A DNA stretch of 64,000 nucleotides, taken from NCBI RefSeq assembly GCF_001642475.1, contig NW_019174039.1, positions 42,200-106,199 on the forward strand, read 5' to 3'. Positions within the stretch are counted from its first letter, which is position 1. Every line of letters begins with the position of its first letter. Both the position numbers and the translations under genes were made by a program. The notes under the pieces were generated by a model. That model was not told the DNA's origin. It saw only the letters and a program-made list of their open reading frames with translations, and did no database searches. Below, piece by piece: positions 23,189 through 34,474 of this stretch. This DNA comes from Fonsecaea monophora (Eukaryota; Ascomycota; Eurotiomycetes; Chaetothyriales; Herpotrichiellaceae).

Positions 23189-23698
23189 TGTACCCAATTT
23201 AGATGTGTATTATGGTGTTGGACGAAAGCTTTGTCCATCAAAAATATTAGTGTCTGGAAAAATCATCGTATGCTAAACTTATGCCCCCAGGCTGTCTACC
23301 ACCAACTGAAACTCGAGACGTACCCCGTACTCAGCAGAGTTTGTCCGAATCGCATTCTGAAAGTCGGGAAGTAGGGCCGAGTCAGGGACGGCAGTTCAAG
23401 CTTTGGGAATCCTTATGTGGAGGACCGAAATCTTGATCGGAATGACTTCGGTCGTTGACATGTACATCCTAGTGCGAGTATGTGGTTCGGGTGACGCACG
23501 TTGGGAACTTCTCGTCTTATTCCCCATGCGTACGCCTCGGCTCGCAAACCGATCTCCAAGTCGTCGTGGAAAGATATATTGAATTATGAGACCGCATGGT
23601 TGAGAAGTGAAAAACTAGGAAAAGCCACAATCGCATTCATTTTGTCAACAACAACCACCCAAAAACCCCCAATTGCCACCCCCGAAAACCATTCGGCC
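23189..23698. promoter_or_regulatory. Divergent SDR/NTF2-like promoter with CGG-N8-CGG element
   Basis: 510 bases between two divergent starts. It contains CGG-AATGACTT-CGG at 23438-23451, with the same spacing as the other promoters here and three mismatches to the best form. The element sits about 250 bases from both starts, so one site could serve both genes. Confidence 0.4.
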
Positions 23699-24181
23699 AT
23701 GGCTGACCAAAGTGACATAATAGCACAACTCGAATGCCGTCTCAAGCTCCTCGAGGACAGGCAGCAGCTCCAAACACTTCTCAATCGATACTGTACAATT
23801 GCCGACGCCAAAGACTGGAAGGGCTACGCCGATACATACATTGACGATGGAGCCATCATGACCTTCGAGTCCTGGGGCGACGTCGTCGGCAAGGAGAACA
23901 TCGCCAAAACAGCCAGCGCCGAACAAGTCTTCGACGGCCTTCAGCACACCATGACCAATATGGAGTTCGTGGTTGATGGTTCAGACCGGGCAACGGGGAC
24001 CGCATATCTGTGGTTCTGTGCAACGCCCGACACATCAAAGCCCGAAATCAACTACGCCTTTGGCGGGCCTTATCGATTCGAATTCCAACGGACGGCAAAG
24101 GGGTGGAGGATTTCACACATGTGGTTGAAGAAGATATGGGCGCAGGGCAAAGATACGAAAGGAGTCTTTGGTGCTACGTAG
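23699..24181 (+). CDS. NTF2/SnoaL-like protein
   Basis: Small cone-shaped alpha+beta protein of 160 residues, single exon. The N-terminal helix (MADQSDIIAQLECRLKLLED) and DRQQLQTLLNRYCTIADAKDW, then TYIDDGAIMTFESWG, match the SnoaL-like/NTF2-like fold (aldol-cyclase, scytalone-dehydratase and dioxygenase-beta relatives). The C-terminal strand pair is YRFEFQRTAKGWRISHMWLK. Such proteins act as small dehydratases, isomerases or cyclases, or as accessory subunits; which one applies here cannot be read from sequence. An in-frame upstream ATG would add 66 low-complexity residues; I prefer MADQ because it begins the family's usual first helix. Confidence 0.72.
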   Translation: MADQSDIIAQLECRLKLLEDRQQLQTLLNRYCTIADAKDWKGYADTYIDDGAIMTFESWGDVVGKENIAKTASAEQVFDGLQHTMTNMEFVVDGSDRATGTAYLWFCATPDTSKPEINYAFGGPYRFEFQRTAKGWRISHMWLKKIWAQGKDTKGVFGAT

Positions 24182-24518
24182 CAGAAGCCGGAGAGGAGAG
24201 GAAGTCGAGTCTAGCATATCCTAGGTATAGAAAATTTATCTATACCATCCTGACTAGTGCTTTTCTTTTGGTCAGTGATATACCGTGTGCACAAATATAT
24301 ACACAGTAATTCCGCTTCGTATCTTCGGCAAAGTCCATTCGGGGTGGAGAGCCACTTCACTTCGGGGAACATGATGCCTTATTATTGCGCGTCGTAGTGA
24401 GTTTGTCCGGACAGTTGATTCTAATACAATGCCAACTTGGCAAACTACAAAAGCCCTCTTAAGAGTGATAAAGGGGTGTTTCTGCTGGCAACTTCTACAA
24501 CCATTGGTTAAACTAGCC
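24182..24518. promoter_or_regulatory. Intergenic region before SDR, half-site only
   Basis: 340 bases holding the 3' UTR of the NTF2-like gene and the promoter of the next SDR. It contains ATCTTCGG at 24321-24328 (the right half of the cluster element, without the left CGG) and the palindrome TGTCCGGACA at 24404-24413. AT-rich steps near 24293-24302 (ATATATACAC) could act as a TATA region. Confidence 0.3.
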
Positions 24519-25566
24519 ATGTCGTCTAATTCCGGATTACTTGAGGGTCAGGTCGGATTGATCACCGGAGCTGGAACTCCCTATGGTATCGGGAGAGAAT
24601 GCGTCAAGAAGTTTGCCTCAGCGGGAGCCAAAGCCATCTACGCGTGCGACTTGAACCTCAGTGCCATCGAGTCCCTACGGGAAGAATGCAAAAAGGCCGG
24701 ATACACGTCAATTATCGAGGGCAAACTGCTCGACGTCTCGAGTGAAGAGCAGACTGTGGCTGTCGTCAAGGAGATCACCAAGGCACACGGTCACTTTGAC
24801 TTTTACATTGCGAATGCTGGATTTGCCAACTATAGGTAATGAGTACTTGGGCCACTTTTCGCAGCAGCATCACTGATCCGTTTTTGCCCCTCCTAGGAGC
24901 CTTAATGACACTGAGATGAGTCACTACGATCGTCAACTCAATGTCATGACCCGTGGAGCTTTTCTCGGTATCAAATATGGCAGTCAAGCCATGATGGTGA
25001 CATCCAAGGAAAAGCCTCAGCCAGGGGGCGTCTTTGTGGTCACCGGTTCGTGTGCTGGGTTTCTCGGCTCATATAGCGATTTACCATACGGTAAGTGAAA
25101 AATGCGGCAGATGGGACTATGTGAATGGGCATCTGACTGAAATGCACCGGTTATAGCTATCGCCAAAACCGCCTTGCACGGTCTGATTAGCGCTGGTTCG
25201 GTTCAATTGTCATCGAGTAACATTCGTGTGAATGGCGTGGCTCCGGGCTTCACCAAGAGTGGCATCTTGACCAATTCTCAAAAGGCCGAGCAAGGTGAAT
25301 ACCAGAGCGGAGAGGACGAGGAGCAACTGAAGCAAAACCACATGTGGTTTTTTGACCGAGCAGGGCTGTTGAAGAAGCCCGAGTACTATTACAACCGACT
25401 TCAAGACCCAGACGAGATTGCCAATGTGCAGTTGTTCTTGGCTTCAGGACTGTCTTCATCCATCAACGGTCAGATGATTCTATGCGACAGTGGCAAGACA
25501 GCGGCCGCGACTGGGGAAGCATGTACTGGGCCTGTGGACCCAGTCCGTCCCCTGGACTTGTCTTGA
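24519..25566 (+). CDS. Short-chain dehydrogenase/reductase (SDR), divergent
   Basis: Oxidoreductase of 306 residues. Three exons: 24519-24835, 24897-25090 and 25157-25566. The cofactor loop is longer than usual (TGAGTPYGIG). NAG appears as ANAG (IANAGFA), Ser lies in VTGSCAG, and the active-site pair is YAIAK, formed across intron 2. The C-terminal part has an extra loop with PEYYYNRLQDPDEIAN, seen in a fungal SDR subgroup of roughly 300 residues. The usual NNAG is altered, so activity depends on the preserved Ser-Tyr-Lys. I prefer the Met at MSSNSG over an upstream in-frame Met because the latter adds 30 uncharacteristic residues. Confidence 0.82.
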
Positions 25567-25797
25567 GATGGCAACGACCCTAGGGAGTCGATCCTCGCAT
25601 TCCATAGCACCGTAATAGAGCCAGTCAATGAAAGCACTCCGGACTATCTCCGCTCCCGTGTAAATTCGACCGAGCCCATTCTCCTTCCAGTCGCTGGCGT
25701 GCATATATAATGATTCCCAGGTCTTTCCCCTTCGGACAGGCTCAAATAGGGTCATCTCTGACCAGAAAGACATTTACGTCACAATCGAATTGCCATC
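25567..25797 (+). promoter_or_regulatory. P450 promoter: CGG-N8-CGC element and TATA box
   Basis: CGG-ACTATCTC-CGC at 25640-25653, one of three near-identical copies of the cluster element. It is followed by TATATAA at 25704-25710, which is 88 bases before the P450 ATG. Spacing (element, then about 50 bases, then TATA) fits an upstream activating site. Confidence 0.5.
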
Positions 25798-27808
25798 ATG
25801 ACTGGCTATTTGCGTCTGGCCATCGCCGCCGTCCTCGTTCTCGGGATATGGAGGTTGCTGAGAATCGGACGACGAGACCGTAGACTTCCGCCAGGACCAC
25901 CGACTGTACCGATCCTGGGAAACGCTCATCAAATCCCGCTGACAGGTTTGGGCAAGAAGTTCGTTGCACCGATAGTATACGACATGAATTTCAGCTAGAT
26001 AACTACATGGCTAACACACTACTGTTCCCCCCAGGTTCCACGAATGGGCTCAAGAATATGGCAAAATATACTCGCTCAAAGTCTTCAACTCGACCATGAT
26101 TGTGTTGGCAGATCGCAAGGCCATCTACTCGCTTCTCGACCAGAAAGGCAGCATCTACTCCGAAAGACCATACCTCGCCGTACCGACATTCATGAGTCGA
26201 GGATGCCATATGACCTTTGAGCAAGCCACCCCTGGCTGGAGAGAAAAGCGCTCCGTCATCACTAGAAACCTCAATCCTCAGAATCTCGACAAGAAGCACT
26301 TCAAGGTTCAAGAGGCAGAGTATGATCCATCGCTCTGGTTTGGGAGCCGAGAAATATGATCGACTGATGAGTCTCGCCCAGGTCAATTTTGTTCATGCAC
26401 AATCTCGTCCAACATCCGAACCAGGCGTTCGACTACGCTCGTCTCTACGCCTCATCGGTTGCTGCCATCCTAGCTTGGGGATTTCGGGCCAAAGATTTCG
26501 ACTCGTTCTTTTACAAGGACTTTTATTCGTTCGTTGATCAGGTAGGCGCATGTCACTTTTGAATGAGACCTATTCACACAAATTGACGGTGGTTTTTTTT
26601 TTGTTAGTGGCTTGACGCTATAGAGCCTGGTGCGAATCCCCCGGTCGAACAGCTGCCATTTCTGTGGTACCTTCCTGGAAAGTGGAAAAAGAGGGCGATC
26701 CACGTCAGGGGCCTGATGGACTCGACGTGGTCCAGGGCGCGCCAGATGGTTGAGGAGCGACGTCAAAGAGGCGATATTCGCGACTCGATGATCGATGTCA
26801 AGCTGGCCCAGTACGAGAAGGACGGATGGCCCATGTCGCAGTACGCGTTCAACAACTTGTTTGGGGAATTGCTCGAGGCTGGAGCAGACAGTGCGTTCTT
26901 CCTTTTCAAACAGGAGATTTGGATGTGAGCTGACAATACCGCAACAATTAGCTACCGCAAACATGCTTCTGACAATCATCCTGGCCGTGACCAAGTTTCC
27001 CGAAGTTCAAATCAAGGCAAGAAAGGAACTGGATGCAGTTTGTGGGACCGAGCGAACACCACTGTTTTCCGACTTTGACAAATTACCCTATATCAACTGC
27101 ATCATCAAAGAGGCCCTCAGATGGCGCCCAACGTAAGTTTTCTCGATCATGATGAGTCGTTGGCTCTAGCCAAGGTACCGAGTACTAACGCTCCCTTGCG
27201 CGACAGATCTGATCTTGGGATCCCGCATCGACTGGCCAAAGGTGAGTAGCAAAGGAAGTCACCGTATTAGAGCCCTCAATACTTATTTCCTTCAGACGAC
27301 TGGTACGAGGGCATGTTTTTCCCCAAAGACAGCACGGTCTGGCTCGCCGCTTGGGCCATTCACCAGAGTGACGACGAGTTTCCCGACCATGACCGTTTCA
27401 ATCCGGATCGATTCAAAAACCACACCAAGTTGGCGAGTGACTACGCCGTGGGTCCTGACTGGCAAGGACGAGATAAGTTTTACCCTTCTCGCAGTTTTCA
27501 TCGGCTATATTTGGACCTTGCTGACCTTTTCAAGTTTACACCATTACGGATATGGAGCAGGTCGCCGCATGTGTCCGGGCATTCACCTGGCTGAGAGAAG
27601 TATGTGGCGTGTCACGGCCAAATTACTCTGGGCTTTCGAGTTCAAAGAGATCCCGGAGAAGCCGCTCGACGTCAACGCCTACACCTCCTCGAACCTGGTG
27701 CGGCCTTTGGAGTTTGAAGTGTCGGTCAAGCCTCGGAGTGAACTCCACGGGGAGGTGATTCGGCGGGAGCTGACTGGTGCATTGGAATTCTTGAGTCAAT
27801 ACGACTAG
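25798..27808 (+). CDS. Cytochrome P450 monooxygenase (first of a paralogous pair)
   Basis: Membrane-anchored haem-thiolate monooxygenase of 519 residues. Exons: 25798-25958, 26035-26319, 26382-26541, 26608-26890, 26952-27132, 27207-27241, 27296-27476 and 27535-27808. It has an N-terminal anchor helix, then the proline-rich hinge [15 protein letters not shown]. The I-helix AGADTT ends at Thr298, the K-helix ExxR is Glu350-Arg353 (EALR), and the haem loop is [10 protein letters not shown] with ligand Cys442. The first haem-loop residue is Tyr instead of Phe, as in its paralogue. The last intron has a weak donor (GTTTTA); keeping it would cause a frameshift before the haem Cys. It needs an NADPH-P450 reductase, not encoded here. 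The substrate is unknown. Confidence 0.85.
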
Positions 27809-27941
27809 TGTTTCGTCCATTGTGAGTAGCGTCAGAGTACACCTGTAGGTGGAGGGATTAGCTTGGAGCAATCTCATGTCGAGACATACAAAACTCTAGA
27901 CATTCGGACTCGAGTGATTGTCGTGACGTTTTCCCCGGACC

Positions 27942-27955
27942 CGGACTATCTTCGG
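27942..27955 (+). promoter_or_regulatory. CGG-N8-CGG element upstream of SDR
   Basis: CGG-ACTATCTT-CGG, the best form of the element, 180 bases before the SDR start at 28135. A second CGGAC lies directly upstream (27936-27940), making a short tandem. Confidence 0.5.
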
Positions 27956-28134
27956 TGTCCAGCATCACTGACTCTATCCACTATGGTATTGACCCCAAAT
28001 TTCTTCAGGTATAGCGTCGCTAATCTGCCCAAGAAACATCTATTAGCGAATGTCCATGAAAAGAAAGGGAACACAGAAAAAGTAGTCCACAGGCCTCTTT
28101 GATTCTCGTTCAAAGGTCTGTATCCCGGGAAATC

Positions 28135-29147
28135 ATGTCAGTACAGGGCAAAGTAGCGATTGTCACTGGCGCGGGCCTCGGCCTAGGTCGACTGTACGCC
28201 CTCGCCCTGGCTGCCAGGGGAGCCAAAGTGCTGGTGAACGACTACGGCGGCGACCTTCAAGGACAAGCCGGAGGCATCACACGGGCACAAGCCGTGGTGG
28301 ACGAGATCAGGGCTGCTGGCGGTGTCGCCGTCGCGCACAACGGCGACGTGTCCAAAGACGCCAAAGACATTGTCCAGACGGCGGTCAAGGAATTCGGCGG
28401 GGTGCACATCCTGATCAACAACGCGGGCATCACGGGCAAAATGAGCCCGCACGACGACGTCGACGCGGCTGCGTTCATGCGGGTGCTCGAGATCTCAGTC
28501 CTCGGCACCACCATGGTCACCAGCGCGGCGTACTCGGTTATGGCGAAGCAGCGATACGGAAGGGTCGTGAACGTGTCGTCGAATGCGATCTACGGCTTCG
28601 GCGCGGGGGGAGACTGCGCGTACGGCGCGTCCAAGGGCGCCGTCTTTGCAATCACGCGGGAATTGGGCAGGTGGTCGGAGAGAGATGGGATCAAGATCAA
28701 CTGTATCATGCCGTCGGCGGCGTCTCGCATGGGAGACTTGTCCGAAGGCACCAAGAAGATCACTCGCACATACTTTCCTCCCGAGGTTCGTCATCTTCTA
28801 TCCTCTCTCTTCTTCCTCGGAGACAGAAACCGCGATACTGACTACCATTCACAAAAAAAAAGGGAGTCGTCCCGTTCGTCATTGCCCTCTGCTCAGAAGA
28901 GTGCCCATCATCCGGTGAGGTCTTCTCCGCCAGCGCCAACCGGGCCGCACGCGAGACGCTGGCGACCTTCCCAGGCAAAATCTCCGACACCCCCGAGGGT
29001 TTCCTCGCGGACTGGGACAAAGTCTGCGGCAAGGGCGAGACTCCCTTTTTGGCCAACAGTACCCTGGATCAAGTCAAATACATCATTCGATTGGCGCACG
29101 GGAAGGAGATGGAGGATATTCCTGAATTTGGAATTGCCGGGAAGTGA
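28135..29147 (+). CDS. SDR related to peroxisomal 3-hydroxyacyl-CoA/17-beta-hydroxysteroid dehydrogenase domain
   Basis: Oxidoreductase of 311 residues, two exons (28135-28785 and 28863-29147); the 77-base intron ends in a run of A before AG. The N-terminal part carries VTGAGLGLGR, then VNDYGGDLQG, with NNAG in ILINNAGITG, Ser in NVSSNA and YGASK as the active-site pair. This is the arrangement of the dehydrogenase half of multifunctional enzyme type 2 (Fox2) and related stand-alone hydroxyacyl or steroid dehydrogenases. The C-terminal exon (GVVPFVIALCSEECPSSGEV) is also typical of that group. A stand-alone copy inside a catabolic cluster suggests oxidation of a hydroxyacyl-CoA or alicyclic alcohol. 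No peroxisomal SKL-type end is present (C-terminus IAGK). Confidence 0.83.
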
Positions 29148-30768
29148 AGTAAGCGAGGGAAGGTTTTCACAGCGGATTAGCCAAAATAAATCCAGATCAT
29201 CTTGACATCCTATACATGCCTCGGTTGACGTGGCATTTTCTACTTTAATTTTACACAAGATCGTGAAGGGTGATAGCGACTGTTCGAACTAGCGGGTAGA
29301 ATACCACCTCACACTGTGCAAGCGCAATATCAGTGATATAGGATGCAGCATCTGAGGCCGGCCACAAGCTCCCCTGGACAACACTCGTGAGGAGCCACCC
29401 ATCACTTGACTTTAACGGAGACGGATACAAGGCGTACTTAAAACGAGGTGAAGTAGAACTAGAGGTACGTCTTTGTTCCACCACCAGCCAATATTCGTCC
29501 GTCAACGATCGGAACTACAGCTATTGGAGCTGCCATTTGCAGAGAACCTGAGTGGCAAGCAAAGACAGGCCAAAGACCTTTGATGGAAATTTCGAGAGAA
29601 TTACAAACGTGAAGGCCATACCCGCGAGGGCGGAGTTTGGGGCAGGTGAGTTGGCAGAAAAGGGCAACGAACGACCAATTCGGTCAATCCAGGCGCCTGT
29701 TCTGTCCGACATGCACAAGTCGACCCCAGGTGGCTACCAGTTACTTGCTTGGGCAATAGAATCAAGTTTACGCCGTTGGCTGCAGTCAGTCAGTCAGAGC
29801 TGCACGACCGTCAAGAACCTCAAGGACTGGATGGATGGATCAAAATCACATAATACGGCGGCTACTCGTCCGGCACATGCTTCAGAGCTTTTTTGCTGCC
29901 GTTGTGGCCCATGCTGTCTGCGCACGCTCCGGACACAGGGATGGACTGCTGGAAGCCCCAAGGGTGGCATGCATTCTTCGCACAGACTTCGGTACGCTTC
30001 CAGGTGTTATTGTACGCCGATGCGGATGGGGATGGGGATAGGGATAGGGATGGGGGTAAAGCCATGACCATCGCGGCCTCGGAAAAGCAAGGGGGGTTCA
30101 CTGGGAGATTTACCGCCGTTTGCGAAGAGAATGATGCACCTTTTTTTTTCCTATTCATATGGATAGTGACTAGACCAAGCGGAGGTACTCCCGGATGGAG
30201 TAAGACTCGAATTGGCAACTATTATTGCTAGGCCCCTTGGCTCCACATGTAGTGTTGCCGAAAGCGGCTACGCCACTGAAGAAATGGGGCAAGATGTCTA
30301 TGGTGATTGGGCCGAGAGCCGGGGCGTCGAAGATGATGGTTGGTTGCATTGCTAGTTCTGGCATGCTCAGGAGAAGCCCAAGTTTGATCAATGGCCATGC
30401 AAAGCTTTCTCGGGTCCTGGTGCAGCGTCGTTTGCTGTTGAGATGGAGGCTTGAGACGTCGTTGTACATTTGACAAGACCATATAGATAGACGTGGCGCA
30501 GGTATAGAAACTTATCGCGCCTTGAGAAGTTTGTCTGGTTCACAAGAGCTGAACTAATTCGGGTGCGATATGTAATAAATGCTATGGACTCAAAAAAAAC
30601 TATGACTGTTCTGGTATATGACCATTTCAGTGGTGTGGTGTTATGGTGTTCTATTGCGCTGGGTCGAGAAGATGCTATCTTTCTCATGGCCCATCGCCGA
30701 GGTTTCGCTTGTGCATTTGTAGAGGTTGCAGATGCCACTTCCTTTGACTTGGTTGAACTTGTGCAGAT
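29148..30768. other. Gene-poor stretch between SDR and MFS permease
   Basis: 1.6 kb of sequence between two genes whose ends face each other. Short ORFs exist on both strands (for example 29552-30067 plus, and about 75 codons on the minus strand around 29.5-29.7 kb), but none has a recognisable domain or a neighbour with which it can be spliced. It contains the G-rich run described separately. Confidence 0.5.
30025..30056 (+). repeat. G-rich run with G-quadruplex potential
   Basis: Five or more G runs of at least three (GGGG-AT-GGGG-ATA-GGG-ATA-GGG-AT-GGGGG) with 2-3 base loops, matching the classical intramolecular G-quadruplex pattern. It lies outside any gene, between convergent transcription units. 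Confidence 0.7.
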
Positions 30769-32535
30769 CTACACGTCTGCTGGGGATCCTTTTGCCTGAA
30801 CCGCAATCTCTTCTGGTCTAGTCGTTTCAGTGTGGGTGATACCATTTCCGTGTTTCAGTTCTTCTTCCATGGCGTGTTCAAAGTCCAAGGCCACAGTATC
30901 ACCGAACAAACCACCAAGATCCTCGAGCGGGATTCCAGAAGTCTAGGATAGCATTCAGTAAGGTCTGCCATCGTGTGCGAAGAAAAGGGGAGACTTACCT
31001 CCGGCAGGTAGAACATGCACGGGACAACCAGAGCGACTGTCACGGCAATGAAAACCATGTAGTATTTCCATCCAATCGACGCAAATGCCTGGGCAGCTGG
31101 TGCCGTGGACCAAATGGAGAAGACGTAGAAGCCAAAGTACGAGATGGCAGACCCTTTACTTCGTAGGTGTGTTGGCCAGATTTCACAGCCATAGACATAG
31201 CCAGTACACTCCAGTGTCGAAGTGAACCACCATGCCATGATAAAGTAGATTGCTACTGCAGCTTTTGTACCGGCTAGATTACTGCCGTCGAGATAGTGCG
31301 CCTGTAACGCGGATTCACAGGCAAGCAGGATGACCATGCCCCATCCACCAGCGACTGGTTGGAGTTAGCAATCCATGTCCCAGTTATGTAGTGAAATACA
31401 TTTCTTACCAATCAATTTCACTCTGCCGATGCGATCAACAAGGAAAATGTTGAAAAAGCAGCCAATAAACAGGCAAACGGTCCACACCAGGCTGAGTGCG
31501 AGCTGAAGGACGGTGCCGTAGCCCAGAGCGCCGAATAGCTGTGGTGTCAGGTTTGCCAGCACAGTGATACCCGTAGATTGCGCCATGGTCCAGACCAGAA
31601 GAGTGCAGATGAGGCGTTTCCTGAGAGATGGGCTCCGAAGAATGTGCAACCAGCTGCTGGGCAAGGTCTGGTCAACCTGAACCTGTGCGATGATCTGGTG
31701 CAACTCGGCATGAGCAACTGTGCCATCAGGGTCGTCTGCCGTCTTGTGTATACTGTCGAGGATTGCGCCAGCCTCTTCAGGCCGGCCGTGTTCCACGAGC
31801 CACCGGGGAGACTCCGGTAGGGTGGTCAAAGATGCCAGTAGTGCAAGAGCAACGGCCGTGGCAATGACAAAGTTGAGCCTCCATTGGTAGTCTGTTTCGA
31901 CAAAGTGGAAGCCCAGAGCGGCGGTGGAGGAGAGGATATACCCAAAGACGATAAAGTTGCCCTGGAGGCCAACGAGTAAACCACGGCTGTGTGCCGGGGA
32001 TATCTCACTGATATACACTGGGGTGTTGCTGATGACCATTCCAGCTCCAAACCCAGTAGTGTACCTGCCGACCAAGAACATGGCGATGTGCACCGCACCG
32101 GCTTGAAGAGCATTTCCCAAAATGAGAAAGAAGGCCGCAACTGCGGTTGCGCGTTTCCGGCCCCAACGATTGGAGATGGGCGCTTGCAGAAAGCCGCCGA
32201 TGAGCGCAGCTCCAAAGAACCTATTCCACACTCGTTAGAGAAAGCGTGGCCTCGCGCGCACAGAAGGGAGATAATCACCCCGAGACAATGGCGTCGATGA
32301 GCGAGGTAGCATTAGACCCGGTCAAGAACTTTGCGAGAAACGAAACCTGCGCCAAAGATCCGGCGATGACATTGTTTGAATAGCCATAGTTGAAGCTGGC
32401 CAAGGTCGCGGCAATGATGAGCTATCTCAGGGGGTCAGAAAGCCTTCTTCGCACCACTTGCGACAAACAACCTACCAGGATGTTCTTCCTACTCGTGTGG
32501 CCTTTGAGCCCTCGGACATCAAGATGACCAGTCAT
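30769..32535 (-). CDS. MFS sugar-porter family permease
   Basis: Twelve-helix permease of 514 residues at the plasma membrane. Five exons on the minus strand: 32535-32476, 32421-32279, 32220-31409, 31354-30999 and 30942-30769. Sugar-porter signatures are clear: NRWGRKRA after helix 2, GRYTTGFGAG in helix 4, LPESPRWL before the central loop, DRIGRVKL after helix 8, and PETSGIPLEDL at the end of helix 12 (split by the last intron). The family imports hexoses, lactose, quinate and similar small polar compounds by proton symport. With the oxidative neighbours it could bring the pathway substrate into the cell. Confidence 0.87.
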
Positions 32536-32835
32536 TGTGGTTCCAGGAGAGGATTGTGCTGGTAGAGAGTTCGACTTCTGGAGTAGGGGAGGAAGAAGAA
32601 CGAGGCACTTTTGGCGTCAAACTGAGAGATTCCCCCGACAAGGAGGACACGAGTTATATGTCTGTTTTGCGTCAATTATGGACGGCCTTGATGTGGGTTT
32701 GGCGGTCCCGTCTCCAGGAAATCCCCCACAAGGTAGACGGCTCCTCCGGACCCAGATCCGGCTAGTCTGGATGTAGATCCATAGCGGTCGGACCCCAGTC
32801 CTGGAGAATCTAAATCGGACTAGGACAGACTTAGT

Positions 32836-32849
32836 GCGAAGATAGTCCG
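32836..32849 (-). promoter_or_regulatory. CGG-N8-CGC element upstream of the permease
   Basis: Minus-strand CGG-ACTATCTT-CGC, 301 bases before the permease start and in the same orientation as the gene. It is identical to the SDR copy at 27942 except for the last base. Confidence 0.5.
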
Positions 32850-33201
32850 TGACTTGGTATCCTAGAGCTATACTCGGTACGTCGATGAACCTCGTACACT
32901 CGGTACACTGCCAGAACAAGGAAGGTAAATGCAACTCTCGTCCAATTTCCGAAGTGTCAAATGGGATCATTAGGGAACTAGTTTTTGCATATTACTATTG
33001 CAGCCATGACGAATCTCGAAGTCTCTCCGATCTCGTAATGAGAACCACCGCTCGGGAGTAAGATCCCTCCCTGCTACCTCTGCAGCTGGCAGTGACATAC
33101 AATTTGGTTGTTGAACGTGTATAGGTGAATAGCAATCAATATGTTCTCCTAAATGCTGATTCGATGAGCCGATCAAGGCAACTTGCGTTGTGTCTGTCTA
33201 C

Positions 33202-34023
33202 CTAAACTGGCCCAATTGGTGGCACCTGGTCAATATGGCCGTTGAAGGCTTGAGATCGATGAATCTCCGACTTCTCGTTTGTAGGGGCCACATCGTCCAA
33301 GATTTGTCTGAACACGTTAGAAGATTGGAACGTTTCCCAATCTTGCTTGCTTCTCGATCTACGTCCGAGTTAGAATTCCATTGACCTCGTCTCCCATTAC
33401 CGTGATTTGTACTTACCTGATATAGAGACTAGCCATGTTCACGTCGAGACATTCCTTCAGGATCGCAAAACTTTGGATAGTGATATTAGGACCGTTCTCC
33501 GAGGCACGGACTCGGTCGGCTCCCCCGGACAAGGCTCCCAGAAGCTGCTTGCGACGGCCTGCCGGCGACCAAAAGTGTATAACCACAACAAAACTGTCTT
33601 TGGCGTCCTTGTCCTTGTCATCGGGGCGACTCAAGAAGCCATAATGCATGTCGTAGTAGTGTAAGTCGTAATCCGGGCTTCCCAACCCTTGAACGTGTCG
33701 AAGAAGTTTGTCTTCGTCCACCTTCTTCATCTCTCGCTTGAAAACTTCAGACGCTGGGTGACCGATGAAGAACCCGATGGGGTGCGCATACCCTTCCAGA
33801 CCCCATAACGTGTCTGGTTCTCCGTCGACATCCTGGCCCCAGTAATAGGATGTTGAGTATGGTTCCGTGGCAGAAACCTCGCAAAGCGGCACCAGTCTCT
33901 CTTTCCACTATGGCGAACAAAAATTTGTCAATTGATCATTCCCGTGCTGGTTGGAGGGGCAGATACCTTTGGAAATGCGCCGTCTGACCCGACGACACGG
34001 GCTAGGACAAAGAAATCGGGCAT
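33202..34023 (-). CDS. ABM-like (dimeric alpha-beta barrel) monooxygenase-type protein
   Basis: Soluble protein of 234 residues, three exons: 34023-33967, 33907-33417 and 33358-33202. It starts MPDFFVLARVVGSDGAFPKW and has strands and helices in the order expected for an antibiotic-biosynthesis-monooxygenase (ABM) fold, apparently twice: an N-terminal unit with YSTSYYWGQD, and a C-terminal unit with NITIQSFAILKECLDV then ASLYIRSRSKQDWETFQSSN. ABM-type enzymes oxidise quinols or phenols without metal or flavin, or act as small decarboxylases or isomerases. The assignment rests on pattern resemblance, not on a diagnostic residue. It shares a divergent promoter with the second P450. Confidence 0.6.
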
Positions 34024-34261
34024 GTTCTATGATTATCCAAATCTACTGTGGCATTAAAAGATAGGACGCAATAAAAACCTGTGTTTCAAATACTTTATCT
34101 GGAGATCGGAGCTGCTGCAATAGTCTTGGTGATTTTCCGCTTGCAAGTATCCCGTCGCCCGTCAAGTTTTCCTCAATGGTTCCTTCGTCATACGTTGTCG
34201 GCTTTCCTTATGGTCCAGCGATTTTACCGGCACAAGATTTGTGCACACCAAGTGGCTCAGC

Positions 34262-34275
34262 GCGAAGATGGACCG
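34262..34275 (-). promoter_or_regulatory. CGG-N8-CGC element in the ABM/P450 divergent promoter
   Basis: Minus-strand CGG-TCCATCTT-CGC, 12 of 14 bases identical to the permease copy. It is about 240 bases from the ABM start and 200 from the P450 start. Confidence 0.45.
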
Positions 34276-34474
34276 AAGTATGGCGAGATCGGCCTCCAAT
34301 AAGAATCTGTATTCTCGAATACAAGTATATCGAGCGACAGTGTCAAACTCCCTATTAATTTGTACGCATCACAAGGGCTCCCATTGCCATTGAGACCTTA
34401 AGAGCCTAAGCACTCTTACAAACCACCTCGAGGATTTTTCAAAAAGGACACTCGCTTCTTCCTTCCCCATCACC

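Noticed and set aside
29521..30067. Overlapping plus and minus ORFs as genes
   Set aside because: Frames conflict, no motif on either strand, and no plausible splice partners.
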